Below are positions 8,641-21,700 of a stretch of 64,000 nucleotides of DNA, one piece after another (positions within the stretch are counted from its first letter, which is position 1; each line of letters starts with the position of its first letter). Under the pieces are notes generated by a model that ran no database searches, was not told where the DNA came from, and saw only the letters and a list, made by a program, of their open reading frames with translations. This stretch comes from Tyto alba (lineage: Eukaryota; Chordata; Aves; Strigiformes; Tytonidae): the NCBI RefSeq assembly GCF_018691265.1, contig NW_024881295.1, forward strand, positions 19,763,904-19,827,903, given 5' to 3'. Both the position numbers and the translations under genes were made by a program.

Positions 8641-11099
8641 ATCCCAGCATAAAGTCACACGTGAGACCAGTCAGGCACTTGTCCTACACTCAGAGGGTTG
8701 GAGCCTGGGCACAGGGCTCAAATTCTGGTGTCTTTCAGCACTCTTGGCAGAGAAAGAAGGGGAAGTAAAGGGAGTGAGGGCAGGACAACAGTTCAAATTT
8801 GCCCTGAGCCCTGCAGAGGCTCTGTGAGGCTCTGCCACAGAGCAACCTTCTCCCTTGCAGAAGAAAAAGAAGGCACTGAAGAGAAAGTCTTGCTCTGTTC
8901 CTGCAGACCCAGGTAGGAATATTTCACTGCAGACAGACTCTCTGAGCTCCTAACAGGTTTTGATTGTATCTGTGCGCTGAGACATTTTTCAAAGCCTCTA
9001 ACCAAATGTGGGAGAAATTTCCTGGGAGCTGTAAGATGCATATCACTGCCATATGCAGGAGAGAGCAAAGGAAGAAGAAGGGAAGCAGCCTTACTGAATT
9101 TCAAGTGTCATCTTCAAAGGACCTCCCTATGAAATGGTTGTTAGGGCGTATTTCAAATGGGCAAATCAAGTATATTTTTCCTTCTTGTTTTCTGAAGTAG
9201 CCAGACTATTTTTTGCACTATTTTCAAAAAATATTCACCTTTTCTCCCCACTTCCCTGGGGTTAGCTGAGATTTAGAAAAGGGTGCACATGGGGGTGGTA
9301 GGATGTCTAACTACAAGTGCACCCCCATGAGCTTTATAAAGTGGAGTCTGTCTGGTTAGCACTGGTCTTCAATGACTGTAGATGAAACACCACACGATGA
9401 AAAATAACTTCCTACCTGCAATGCCTGAAATCAAATTAATCAGTTTTGTCTGAAGTGGCACCAGGGAATTTCCTGATCGCTCTTCACTTATCAAAAAGAC
9501 ATCAGGAGCATCCCATAGTAGGAACTGTAAGATCGCTATGAAGCAAGATTGTTTGACCCTTAATCAACAAAGTCTGGAAACTCATCCTCCTTTCATCTTG
9601 GTGACTAATTGTTATGTGATCTGATGCATTTCCTCACTGCTGAATGATGAGGTTGCCTTCATGCAACCATGTTTAGAGTAAAAAGAGACTATTCAATGGC
9701 ACAATGCACTGAACAGGAAGAATTAAATTTTCATCTCTTTATGCAAAATACCAGGAAAGGTTTAAATGAACAGCTATCACTCTGAAAGGGGAATGGGGAA
9801 CATCACTCCAGTGCTTCCCTACCCCCATGCACACGTTATTCCCTCAGAATGATAATTTCTTCACTTGGGAGAAGGAAGAGTATAGTCAGTCATGGGGGAA
9901 TATAGAAAGTTAAATATTCTCAAGGCATAATACAAGGTAAACTGACGTGTAAGTAGCTTCCATCCCCAAACTGACTATGTCCTCCCATTTGGCAATGCAG
10001 AAGCTTTGATACTAATCATATTGGCCTGATGCCACTGGAAGAATATGGAGAAGATTGAGGATGGGGATGATGGTGTTGTTTGTGTTCACTTTCTTCCCAG
10101 GAAAACTGCCTTTGAAAATTGAATTATTAATGCTCATAAAGACATTTGAAAGGCAGCAAACATAAAAAAAAAAAAAATTGGTTTTGGCTTTGTAAGTGTT
10201 TTCAGTCCATGGTTAGATTTGTCTGTGTTAGTAAATAGGGTAGATTCATGAGAGCAGTTTTGTGTTCTGAATTTAACTTTCATCTGAGCAAGTGCAGTTA
10301 TAATCAGTTGTGAAAATGTTGGCTATGCAAAAAACCCATCAGCTTTCTACAGAAAATGTGAGGATTGTAGCATCGTGAAAAGCCAGCATTCCAAAGCTAT
10401 TACAGCAAAATGCTTACAATTGTCTTGGGGATCATGAGAAATGTGTTAATTAGGTAAAATGAAGAGGTTTTACTTTGATTTCAAAATTTTGCTTTTTTGT
10501 CAAAATAAATTTTAAATGCAATTTTGAAATATTTTCTTCCAGATATTTAAATATTTCATGAGCATCTATCTGTTTTTTTAATAGCATTTATAATTAGCTT
10601 TTTCATAACTGCATTTTGGTAAATATTTAATCAGCTCTTAATAAAATTAAAAATAAATTTTTATTCTCTCCCACTAGGACTACATTAGCTTCAAGAAAAA
10701 ATTTAATTATGAGGGATTTTAAGTAAAATGTGAAAAAAGTGTAGATTATAGTTATATCTTCATTGGTGCTACAGGCTCAGAAACATACATCTAGAGTGGT
10801 GAACTACATACAAGCATCTTCATACCCTCAGAAGAAAGCTAGCTAAGAAAAACATTTTGGCGTCTGAAATTGTTATATTTACACTAAGTAGAAAAAAACC
10901 CCAAACACCTCAACACAAAAACTTGTCTGTGAATTTGATGAGCATTGCCTGATTTTCATCCATAGGCAATTAAAACTATCATGATCGTTATCAGTGTTTC
11001 CAGGACTCAGCTGTATTCCAGAGCTTTTCAAACATGATACTTGGAGACAGGACCATGCTCAGAAATGGTTCTTGTCAGGTAGACTCCCGTTGAGTGAGC
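8641..11099. other. Unassigned non-coding DNA with an AT-rich core
   Basis: No gene or known repeat is recognised. A short A run lies at about 10166-10178. Positions 10440-10740 are very AT-rich with two TAATTA homeodomain cores (10447-10452 and 10591-10596), a pattern seen in vertebrate developmental enhancers but also in plain AT-rich DNA. Confidence 0.5.
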
Positions 11100-11441
11100 T
11101 ATCTCGAGCCCTCAGCTGGTCCCTCCAAAGGTGAGCTCCCTTTCGCTCGGTGTCTGAACGGGACAGCAGGTGCCTGTAGCAGGACGGCTGGGAAGAAGAA
11201 CTGAGAGAGCTGCACAGCTGGTGAATGCTGAGGACATCTGGACCTCGGTCGGCCAGAAGCCTTGGGAGCAGCAAACAGGAATGTAGGAAAACAAGATAAG
11301 GATGCTGAGCTTTGTCTGAAGAAAACATGCAAGGCTACAGTTAAAGGAAAACATCTGGCTGTTTCTTAAGCAGTGGAAAGTTTTCTACCTTGAGCTAAAA
11401 GTGTATAGAACATTGTGTTTGTGCTTGTAAGATTTAATTAA

Positions 11442-11580
11442 CCAATAGGCTTAGGATAGCAGTAACTAACTTGTAGCCAATGAGGGGTCTGGTGTATTAT
11501 GGACAGGGGGTAATGACCAATCAAATGTTGACAAGTATTGTTAGAGACTGTATAATTGTAGAAGAATGGTTGACAATAAA
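11442..11580 (+). promoter_or_regulatory. LTR promoter and polyadenylation signal
   Basis: Three CCAAT boxes spaced about 35-40 bp apart lead to a TATA-like box at 11551-11557 and then AATAAA at 11575-11580. TATA and AATAAA are only about 20 bp apart, implying a very short R region or a polyadenylation signal overlapping the start site, as occurs in some LTRs. Confidence 0.5.
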
Positions 11581-11581
11581 T

Positions 11582-11735
11582 GACTTTGGCCACGACTTCG
11601 ACTTCGGCAATGACTTTGGCAATGACTTTGGCAATGACTTCAGCAATGACTTTGGCAATGACTTCGTCAATGAATTTGACTATGACTTCGGTAATGACTT
11701 TGGCCACAACTTTGACTTTGGCTTTGATTTCAACT
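11582..11735 (+). repeat. 12-bp minisatellite inside the LTR
   Basis: About ten imperfect copies of GACTTTGGCAAT lie in tandem, built from two hexamers (GACTTY and GGCAAT). Every variant unit is a multiple of 6 bp. Read in frame it gives an Asn-Asp-Phe-Gly repeat on the plus strand and an Ala-Lys-Val-Ile-type repeat on the minus strand, so frames at 11480-11962 and 11438-11707 stay open as a side effect. It starts within 2 bp of AATAAA, so any LTR-derived poly(A) site would fall inside the array. Confidence 0.9.
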
Positions 11736-11833
11736 CCGAACTCTTGACCTCTTACTTACACCCATCCGGAGTCCCGTCTCTCAATCCCCGTCAGGTGCCT
11801 GAGGCTGACCCGCGGCTACCAGGCACATCTACA

Positions 11834-11850
11834 TCGCCGGCAGCAGGGAC
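11834..11850 (+). other. Degenerate primer-binding-site-like sequence
   Basis: TCGCCGGCAGCAGGGAC aligns with a tRNA-Lys3-type primer-binding site at its CGCC core and its CAGGGAC end, with one indel and several mismatches. Its place directly after the LTR terminus supports the call; on sequence alone it would be weak. Confidence 0.4.
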
Positions 11851-14800
11851 AGGGATCAGTCTCACGTCTCGTCAGCTTGTGACTCTGCTCGTAGGACTTG
11901 TGACCATGCCTTTGAAGCCAGGCAGCTACACTTTTTGTGTAACTTTCTTCTGTCAAAACTGATATCAGCAGTCTCATTTTACCCTTTAAATAAGGGGGAC
12001 TGTTTACCAAGAAATGAAAGAAGACAAGTGCCTGAGCTGGCTACAGAGTTATGCTTAATAAAAGCATATCTGCTTTGCTTAGCAGCAGGAGCAACAGGCC
12101 TCCATGATCTCTAGCATCATCCTCTCTGATCATAGTGGGTTGGTAAACACAGCAAGGTTTTAAAAAGGAATTACCTTAGGGTGGTGAAGGAGATGCAAAT
12201 AAAAGTTTGAAAATTTGGGTTTTGGCTGTGGTAGTTATTATAAATAGATGAAATCTGAGCTAGGGAGGGGATGACCTTTGTGAAATGTTGGAAAAACAGA
12301 AAGTAGCATGATTTCAATTTCTTCAATTTTAACATCATTTTCCTCTTCATTAGTTTTATACTTCTCATGATGACCAGACTCGCTTGGAGCTGAGTCATTT
12401 TAATGAGGTTTTGAATGATTGTTTTCTACTGTTCTAATATCTCCACTCGGGTCACTAAATTAGAGCAGCACATTCTCACAGGTACGAATGGAAGAATTAA
12501 AAAAAAAAAGAAAAGGAGCTACGGATAAGTAAGGAGAATTACTGCAATATCACAAACACAAAAAATATGACAGCATTGTTTAATGCTAGGTGTGAAAAAG
12601 ACCACAGATGTATTCAAGAGCTAATGAGAGAACTGAATCTTCAGAGGAGCATGGCATAATTCTGAACTGTATTTCTTACAAGGACTGGGTAGGATGGATG
12701 GGTTGGTTCAGGACAGAAACATGGGGGTGTGTGGCAGATGTATGGTTAAGAGCTGTGCTGCTCCCGGCAATGAGGAGTTATTCCTTTAGCAAAGCAACTC
12801 TGCCTCATTCTGCAGCCCACAGGATCTGCTGGCCAGTGGGTCGGTGAAGGCGAAGCTGGCTCCGTGCCCTCCCTGTCCTGTGTTTCTAGGGGAGATATTC
12901 TCAGTGGAGCATCTTGTCATGTTCCCTAAAAAACAGTGTGCATTTGGAGATTGTCCACCTCAGAACTGCACAAGGAGAGGCCTTGCTGGCTCTCTGCACA
13001 TGCACATCCCCAACCGTATCTACATGAGACATATAAACCAAATCATAACCAGGACACAAATCCCTGCTCGTGATACAGTGGGCAGTATCTTGCTCCTCAG
13101 AAGAAGGCACTGCCACTTGCTTTCTATGGTGAGCACCGTGCAAAGCCTTTTATAGTAGGGGAAGAAAATTACTTTCCAACCCTTCTTGCAACCAGTTTGG
13201 GCCCCATGTCTGAGGCTGGACTGACTGTCCTACTCTTAGAAGTAGATACGTTTTTATGCATTTTTTAAATTATGCAGTCTTCTAAAAATTTGCCTCCACT
13301 CTGATTTTTTGGCCAGTACAGTGAAATCTCCTAAGATACAGATGTGATATATTGTGTGGTCATAAAAGTATCATAAATAGGTAAATGCCTTTTTAGAAAA
13401 GGGAAATGGTGGTTTGATAACTCTTTATCATGAAAACTAATTTTATTTCCAACCAGGTGATTCTCTCAATGTTATACAAAACCAGACTTGTCTAATACAA
13501 ATTAGCCATTTAAATGAATTGACTCTTGAAACCTCGTAATTATTCTAAAACCAAAATTTCTGTGGAGACCAAGGCTTGTTTTCTAGTTCTGGAGAACAAA
13601 TCTACTGATTCAGTCCCATATAAATAAATCACACATATGTCTGTGTCTGAAAACCAATGCTCATTGGAAATACCTCTAGAAAACCATGCTGATGGCAGTA
13701 TAAAGAATATATGAAAAGGTTCAGATTCCATTTAAATGGGTGGCTGGAAATATGCTTCTCAACCACAAATTTGTATGGAGCTGTCTGCCTTGGTGTGTTT
13801 TAAATACTTTTACTTTGTTTAGGTTCAGAACAATACCATTTAGTTGGCATTTAGATTTATGAGAGAGAAATATTACAGTGCAGTACATTTATTTTATTCT
13901 ATGTCTACTTTCTTATTAAGCACCTCTCTACACCAGTAGAATTAGAATCAATCCACTGATTTTGTTTTACTTGTTTTGTTTTGTTTGCTGCTTTTCTTGT
14001 TCACATGTAGTGTCCAGAAAAGCAAGAGTGAGTAATTGCTGGACTCCACCATCCAGGGCCGAGACCTACTGCTGTGCACATTTCTCAGTCTGAAATGCTA
14101 ATCCTCCTGGGCTTTCATGATTCACAGGCAGGAGCTCTGCCACATAAATCCCCCCCCCGTGTCCACTCCCCATCAGCTGGTGAGAGCTGTGCTCAGCTTT
14201 TCATAAAAGGACCTCTATTTTTTTGTTAGGTACGGTGCAGAGTAGATTGAAATACAGATGTAAAACACCATCCTTGCAGGCCATCCGCCTCGAGTGCTTT
14301 AGCAGCTAATGCAGCAGTGTGATGTGGTTTGGATTTAGCAGTCCTCCAGATAAGTAAACTGACCCCGAAGATAACTGTATTTTTGTTCTTTCAGGAATAA
14401 TATTGGTTTGGTTATATGTAGATTTTTAGTGCCCCTCACTGGACTTCAGTACAGGACTATTCCCAGGCACTGAGGTGCACCTTAGACTCTGACTTTTCCA
14501 GAGAAAAAAAGTGGAACTTGTGAAGTGTCATCACGTTATCTGTGGTACCTACTCTGGTGAGAGCCCCATAGGTCCTGTGTTCAACTGCAGAGGGATATTT
14601 AAAGAATAAAAACGTTCACTCAAAATATAATGTGAAAAATATTGGATGAAAAATTCTGGTAAAATGTAAGAAACAATTATTACATACAGTCCCTACAATC
14701 TGCAAAAATATTTGCTTAGTATGGTACTTCCCTCTGTGGAAGACTCTGCTTCAAATTATCTGCAACAAAGTGTTTTTATGCTGCAATACAGGCATCTAAA

Positions 14801-15989
14801 ATGCTTGAAGATGTTCCCTGCTGAGGCTACAAGGTTTACTTCATCCTTATTAGAGTGTGACAGGTTGGAGCATGGCTGGTCAGCTGCCAGGGCTGGTTAG
14901 AGATCAGGTTAAACATGCCTAAACATGGTAGGCTCAGATCCCAGCAGGTTTGTAGAGAAACTTAATCCTTTCTTCTGCTCAGGTGAAAAACAAAACAAAA
15001 AAATCACTTCTAAGCTGTTTATTTTTCCAGTTCGCAAGACGACAAAAGTTCCCTGAGATGTATTGCAGCAGGGGGAATCTGCCCTCTGTGTCCTCTTCCA
15101 AACTCTTTCTCCCATCACTTTATGGAATGGTTTGCCTTCTTTTCCCACAGATATGTATAACTAAGATGTAAGGCACTGTAAGATTAAATGACAGTATGTA
15201 TATTTTTAAATTATTTTTATACATACACACATAAACAACTATCAAACCAGCAGTAATAATATTACAGTTTCTATTGCCATAGAGGCCAGATTACAACACT
15301 GGCCTCACACCCTTTCTCTCTTTCTAGATATATGTATTTCTGTGTATGACGTAAAGCAGGCAGTGAGACTGTGGGAGTCTTGTCAGGAAGAGGGTAAACA
15401 TCATCATCTCTGCTTTACAGCCTCTGTGACCCCAGCTCTGGAAAAGATGCATGTGGGTTCTTAAGCCTACCTCAATACATGAAGCCACACAAATATATCC
15501 CTAGCTTTTAAGGAGCTGTTTAAGCCTCACTGCAAATGTTATTCATGCTTGCTTAGATGATTAAGTGCTTTTGTAAATTGGATCCTAAATCTCTGGGCAA
15601 AGCTGCCTGTGGATTTGGGTTCAGGCCAGGTACAGGTTAACACCAGGCATAAGCATGTAACCCTCCAACAACCCTTCCTCTCCATCCTGGTATTTCCCAT
15701 GACATTAAATACATGAATGGTCAATAACTGCCCAACGCTTGTTTACTTTGCCATGTGCATGACTGCTCCCCTTGATGTGAGTATTGAATTTACATTTTTC
15801 ACCACAATTAGAGGCTGTCTGCTGAGCCAGTTCATAGATTTGCTTCAATACATCTGTGTTACCGTTTCATTATGAGCTGACAATTAGCACCTTTTTCACG
15901 ATTAGATGGCAACAAAATATCTGTATGCTAATACAGAACTTCTTCAAGGGTGACAAAAATAATTTGTTCATCGGCTCTTCCTTCATCAG

Positions 15990-16440
15990 CCACCTGTTTC
16001 ATCTGGGCTGTCAGGGCCCTGAGGGCACATCAAGCCTTTTAATGGCCTTAACCAGCCTCATGTGGGGTCTCTTCCCTTACCCTGCTCATGGGCCCAGGGG
16101 ATCTGTATAAGCTCAGCCCTGCTCCTTTAGCCTCTACCCAAGCCCTGTTGGGGTCTCCAGCTCAGCCGTGACTGTACCTGGCCAGGGACCCTCTTGACTC
16201 AAGCCCCAACTTGCAAATTGGCTTCCTGGCTTGATCTCGGACCCGTCTCGTTCCCATGCACTTCCCTTGTGGTCCAGGCTCTGGGTTGGACCTGGTAACC
16301 ATCCGGGTCTGCCCAGAGCACACAGCACTGAGAACCGATTAGCATACGTCACCTGCCACAAGCAAAAATGTGTCTTATCTACCCAGTGTGGACAAGATGT
16401 GGGGGAAAGAGGGGTCTGGAGGAAGAGGACCAAGTGACTA
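15990..16440 (+). repeat. GC-richer block, candidate unclassified interspersed repeat
   Basis: A sharply bounded segment of about 450 bp is much richer in C and G than its flanks. It includes GGGCCCTGAGGGCAC near 16013 and a TATA-like TGTATAAGC near 16102, then C-rich sequence. Abrupt compositional edges and a promoter-like TATA suggest an old LTR or other repeat, but I cannot assign a family. Short frames on both strands (16134-16433 and 16231-16437) are not convincing genes. Confidence 0.3.
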
Positions 16441-17887
16441 GGCAGAAGAAATCACCAGTGCCAGCGTGCCCATTGTGTCCCCACCTGCTGTGATGTCAGG
16501 GAGGATCAGCCTGCTGTCATTCCTCTGGAAATAGGTAATAACACTTTGTTTCTCACTTTCTATGTCTATTTTGCAATACCAAGGTCTTAACCTTAGCACA
16601 GAATTACTGTGCCTCTACTGAGGGCTATTTTTATTTTTAAGGGTTTTTTTTTTTTGACCGCTTCAATTTCAAAATTGCCCCTCGTCTTCAGATATTCATA
16701 AATACAGACACAAACTATACTCACTTCAGGGTGGTGCTGTACCTTTCATTATACTCCCCTGTCCTGTTATTGAGGAAAGATATTAACACTCAGCCTTGAC
16801 TCTTCTTAACCTCCAGCTCAGGGCTCATCCTGTGAAGTGCTGAGAATCCCTGGAAGATAATTAGCATCCCTGACTGTCAGTGGCTCCAGGGAGAATCAAC
16901 CACCAGTGATAGCTACTCATTCTGCTTGAGGAGTACCAGTCCCTGCTTGTATCAGGCTCCTGAAGAATAACCACTTCTTCAGCAGATAGGAAAGAACAAG
17001 GAGGTTATTACTGACGATGGAAAGAAAATCTGTAAAATGCATCTGCAAGTGTTCTCTGAAAACAAGCTTTTCTAGTTAACGATACATATGCAGTCTTCCA
17101 GCTGGATATTTCTATTTTTCCCTTGGTTGTTCACAAAATCTAAAAATAGCATTTGACTATTCTGCAGCTATTTGGGGGAATTAGGCTTATAAATCCTGGA
17201 CAGATGTACATTATTTTGATAGGTGGAACCATCATCTGCCAAAAAGCTCTATTTTTTCCAACTAATTTTATCCTCTATGGATTTTCTAAAAAAAAAAGTT
17301 ATGAAAGGAAGGTTTTATAGCAGTAAGTCTGAGCTGAATATAGGCAGACACCAAGTAAGATTTCTACCTATCACCCTGCTGTTGTTACAAAGTTTTTTTC
17401 ATTCTCACCTGTGTTATTGCTCTGTTGGCTTCTACAGCTACTCACATAATGAAAATTCCCCAAGAGAGGCATATTAAACCAGGCACGTTTAAATTAATAA
17501 ACAGATGGAGCCAGTAAGGCTCAAGAGTCTCTACATGGATTTAAAAGTGCTTCTGTCTTCAATTTGCATTGTACAAAAGCAAGAGACAGTGTCTTTTCCC
17601 CATTCAGTAGGCAGCACCAGGATCATCCCCTCCGTGGGAGAGTTTAGGTTGGGAAGGTCTCACCTTTCACCAAACAAAAGCTCCTGGACTGCTGGGCTCT
17701 GCAGACCCTGTATAGTTTTTTTAACATTGCTTCTTAGTGGCAAAAAGTAGAAAGAAATATCTCCTGTCAGAGTTAAGATTAGAAAATTGGAAGTACTGAC
17801 TCTGAAAGTAAATTTAGACTAGTTGGTTCAAGCATAACTTTGGTGATTCTCCAAGAGTGCAAGAGCATGAAAAAGATCTTGGTTATT

Positions 17888-17927
17888 AAAAAAAAAAAAA
17901 AAAAAAAAAAAAGAAAAAAAAAAGAAA
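17888..17927 (+). repeat. Poly(A) tract
   Basis: Twenty-five A residues, then a G, ten more A, a G and AAA. No upstream retrocopy, SINE body or flanking target duplication was recognised, so it is treated as a simple repeat. Confidence 0.95.
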
Positions 17928-18633
17928 TTCTTCTGCTATCCTCAAAACATACTAAATGGAACTGCAAACAGACATATCCTTTCGCCCCACCAAGTACTTT
18001 ATGTACTGTGTATTCCCCAAGCAATATTATCAGGATATAAAAATGTTTTCTAAAATAGTGTCAACAAGCAATATAGTTTTTAGACAGTAATATGCAGCCC
18101 AAGAGGGGGAAAGAAATTACAGTACCTTATTTTAAAATTAAAGGTGAGAAGATCAACAGATATGAAACCTATCTGTTTGCAGCTTTCATTATATTGTTAG
18201 CACTTAACAGAAGGAAAGGGGAAGGAAGAGATAAGATAAATGCAGAGTATATATAGTGTTAGGGAAAACGGTGAGTGTGCTAGAGGAATGAAATCACTCA
18301 GGAGAAAAATATAAACCACTATTTTATATTCACATGAAAATATGATACATTTCAAAGCACTGCATAAGATGGACGACTTGTTAGGAAATCTGAGGTCTCA
18401 GGAAATGTAGATTTTTCATTTAAAATTCAATATAGAGAACAAGTCAGTACATGATTTTGTGTCAGTCACAGCCCACTGCAGTACAAAATAAAGTTAATGG
18501 GAGTTGTTCTAACTTTGGTGGGTCCCAAATTTTACCCTATGTACTTAATGATGATGACAAATCAACTTTACTTATCACCTGTAAAGCAACTTTCTCTGGT
18601 TTGAGTGATAAAGGAGAGGCTGATTACTTTGTA

Positions 18634-18770
18634 GAGTCACCGAATGGCTGAGGTTGGAAGGGACCTCTGTAGATCATCTTGTCCAACCTCCCTGCTCAAG
18701 CAGGGACACCTAGAGCCAGTTTCTCAGGACCACGTTCAGGTGGCTTTTTGAATATTTCCAAGGAGCTATT
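18634..18770 (-). mobile_element. CR1 LINE 3' end fragment
   Basis: Contains the CR1 3' core in antisense, with GGTTGGAAGGGACCTCTG, a TCATCTTGTCCAACC-like segment and TGCTCAAGCAGGG. The element is severely 5'-truncated, as is usual for CR1, and its terminal ATTCTATG repeat is degraded. No protein-coding part of ORF2 remains. Confidence 0.9.
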
Positions 18771-21700
18771 CCAAGATATTCCAGTTTGTGCTGTCTTTTG
18801 GGGGGAACCTTTTGGGGGGTTTTCCTTATTGTCCTTCTTTTCTTATAGTTATGTTTCTTTATAGATTTGTGTGTATATATAAATGTGTCATACACTCCAA
18901 TATATAAATGTACCTGTGCATAAATCAGAGAGCTGCACAGAGGCACCTGGGCTGGTGGAAGACAGGGGTGGGCTGGGTACTGCAGGGCTCCCTGAGAGCC
19001 AGCTGTTTAGATGAGCAGATAAACCAAACTTTTTTTATATTGACCCAATATAAAACAAGAAACAAAAAACCTTACATAACTGTTTTGTTTTTTTTTTGTT
19101 TTTTTTTTTGCAGATCATCTCCACATGTAATTTTAAAGGAAGTGGCAGAATAGGTTTGAGGCCAGTTTATAACCCACTGCTGCTGAAGGAGGGTGTTCTC
19201 ACCTTTTTCCCAGACTGCTCCCACTAATGGGCTGGACCATTTCTTGTGTCAGGAGAAACATTCATGCATCTGAAATGAGTCTGATCATTAACTAATCCAT
19301 CTTAAAAAACAAGTGAACAACCTTCCCCCCCCCAAAATAGTCCCACTCCTTTCACCCCTCCACACAGGATCAGTTTCCTGGACAATTGCATGAATATTGT
19401 ACTGGACCGTGCAGCCAGGGAATGGAAAATACAGCAACAAGAAAGGGTGAGACTACCTTCTTTCTGTGATGGTCTCATTATGACCTGATAATGAAACAAA
19501 GCATCTGTTTCTCAGAAAAATTTACAGTTGTTAGACCACTTAGATGTATGCAATTGGGCGATTAAAAAAATCCACAAAACCTTCTATATCACATAGAATA
19601 TTTCAGTGGTATTTAAGAACTTAGAGGTACCTAACACAGGTAAGTACCAAATCATACATCAAATCAAGTCTTAATACTTAAGTCTTATTTCTGATATCTG
19701 AAAGTTAGAATGTGCAAATACAGTACAGCAATATCCTTTGCTGCTTTCATGATCACAAGAAAGACAGCAATATAGCTTATTCTTCAATTCCTATTAACTA
19801 TATTCTGTCTTATTAACTATATTTTGTCTTTGTTATCACTGATGCTGTGCATAGGTTGAATTCTCAAACTAGAATGTCTGATGTCAACTTCTGTACTATT
19901 ACTCAAACATGTATGTTAAGGCTTACGTTTTACTACTTAAATATCAGGACAGAAACCTAGTATTAAGCACAAATGTTTAGAAACGTTAACCTACCCTAAC
20001 AGGCTGACGTTTGGACTCATCTAATAAGCAGTGGGCAATATTCACTATTTTCATCAGTTTTGTGGTAGTGTAGTTTTCTAGCAATCAAGGCACTCAACAA
20101 TCCCCCCTTTATTATACTGTGGGTTTCAACTGAAGCAGTTAATATGAATGATACCATAGGTTTAATGCTAAAAGCAGACTGCAGCAATGTTGTATTTGGC
20201 ACATAAGGACAAGCTGCACTCAAACAGGGTGAACCTGTACTGCTGGGAATGCAGTAGCTCCAAAGGATGGAGCTGGAACTATTGATAAATTGCCTGTCTG
20301 GATTTTTTTTGTCCTTTGGCCTCAGTACCATCGGATGAATACATACAAATTGGACAAAAGGACAGGATGTGTAGAACAAACAAACAAACCACCTACCCAG
20401 CAAAGTTACCACATGCTCAAACCATCACACTTGGAATTTGGAGATGAATCAAAACAAATACATAAGAAAGGATTAAAACCACAGGACAGACATAAATAGA
20501 GCTTTTTAAAGCCTGTCCAGTATTTTAGCATTCAGTGAGATGTTTGCTTGAAAAATCTGCCAAAGATATGTGAGCACAGAAGTGAGCAGTATGTTTTCCT
20601 TTAGAAAGAAAAAATCTAGTGTCTGATTGTGCAGGGAAGGGAGAAAGAACCCACTAGTGAACTGCTTTGCTTGGCATCTTTTTAACTGTTCAGAGACGGC
20701 AATATCGAAGAAAACTGAATGCATAAGTGCAAAAACGGGGAGGGGGGGAGAGAGGCTAGAAATATCATAGATAGTGTTTCACAGAAAGGCAGTGAAAGTG
20801 TGATATTTGGAAAGAGCTATTGCGGCTATGGAGAGAGATGAGCATTCATTAAAGAACTTTGTGTTAGCACACGTGAGTACTCCTCAAACACCTCAGTGAA
20901 GCTACAGATTTGCCCACAAGCAAAAGAAGCAGCAGAACTACCCTAATATTTGGAAGTTTGGTGGAAAACAAGTGCCTAATTCCCTTTGCCATCAGTGAAG
21001 CTTCACATTTCTTTTGAGGAAAAATGGAAGAGGTGACACAGCCGTTAGCAGAGCTGAGGCAGGTGGCATAGCACTGACAGTGTAGACAACTTTCAGATGA
21101 GCTTTACAGGGTAGATTTCTCAGTCTGGTGAATAAGACATGCAAGCTACAAACCTAAGTACTACTCTGAAAAAGACTGTGGGCTTTTCTCCAGGTCAGAT
21201 AATTGCAGAAGACCTGAAAAAATAAACTATAAACGGGCAGTGCCAAGTGCATGAGGCCATCAGGAACTCCAATAGCTGGGCTGGAGAGGGAGAGAGGAGG
21301 ACCAGGGAAACTTAGACAAGTACAAAGACAGGGTCCCATCCCTGAAGAGGAGCTGGAGCAATATGGAGCATTTGCAAATAGACCCTCTAATAATATAGAA
21401 ATGTAGCACAGAGCTGCCAGGGAGCTAGGAATGTGTTCTCCCAGAACAGGATATAACCTTATCAGAATTACTAAATTACAGGGGCATAGTCATGAAAGGG
21501 AAAAACAAAACAAAACAAAACACCCAAAACAACCCAAAAACTAAAACAAATGACTTATTAAATTGCCCACTATGACTTGTAAATGGACAGAGATGACTCA
21601 ATATTTTCACTGATAAAAAGGGTACAAGGCCCTGTATTTACTTCCAAGAAGTGTTCAGTAACCTCAGTTGTCCCCCAGATCAGACCCACCCTTCCCTGTC

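Larger units (their letters stand above)
11100..11833 (+). mobile_element. LTR of a second endogenous retrovirus type (left edge uncertain)
   Basis: Within about 140 bp there are three CCAAT boxes (11442-11446, 11477-11481, 11517-11521), a TATA-like TATAATT at 11551 and an AATAAA at 11575-11580, the classic U3-R architecture of an LTR read on the plus strand. The right edge is placed at ...ACA (11833) because a degenerate tRNA-Lys-type primer-binding-site sequence follows directly. The left edge is not defined; GC-rich, LTR-like sequence begins around 11090-11150. This LTR is unrelated by eye to those at 7.5, 25 and 30 kb. A 12-bp tandem array fills the part just after AATAAA. No gag or pol remnant is recognisable downstream. 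Confidence 0.65.
11851..18633. other. Unassigned non-coding DNA
   Basis: No coding exon, RNA gene or CR1 tail is recognised. Included are a C run at 14151-14158, a T run near 16641-16656, a GC-richer block at 15990-16440 (listed separately) and a long A tract near 17888. Short frames occur on both strands throughout without coding character. Confidence 0.5.

Noticed and set aside
11480..11962. 160-codon frame with Asn-Asp-Phe-Gly repeats
   Set aside because: Produced by the 12-bp minisatellite inside an LTR; the opposite strand is open too for the same reason.
17888..17927. Long A tract as a sign of a processed pseudogene or SINE
   Set aside because: No retroposed body or target duplication was recognisable upstream; the other long A and T runs gave the same result.
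20017..20412. 131-codon minus-strand frame
   Set aside because: Begins at GTG, resembles no family, and several frames of this length are expected by chance in 64 kb of AT-rich DNA.
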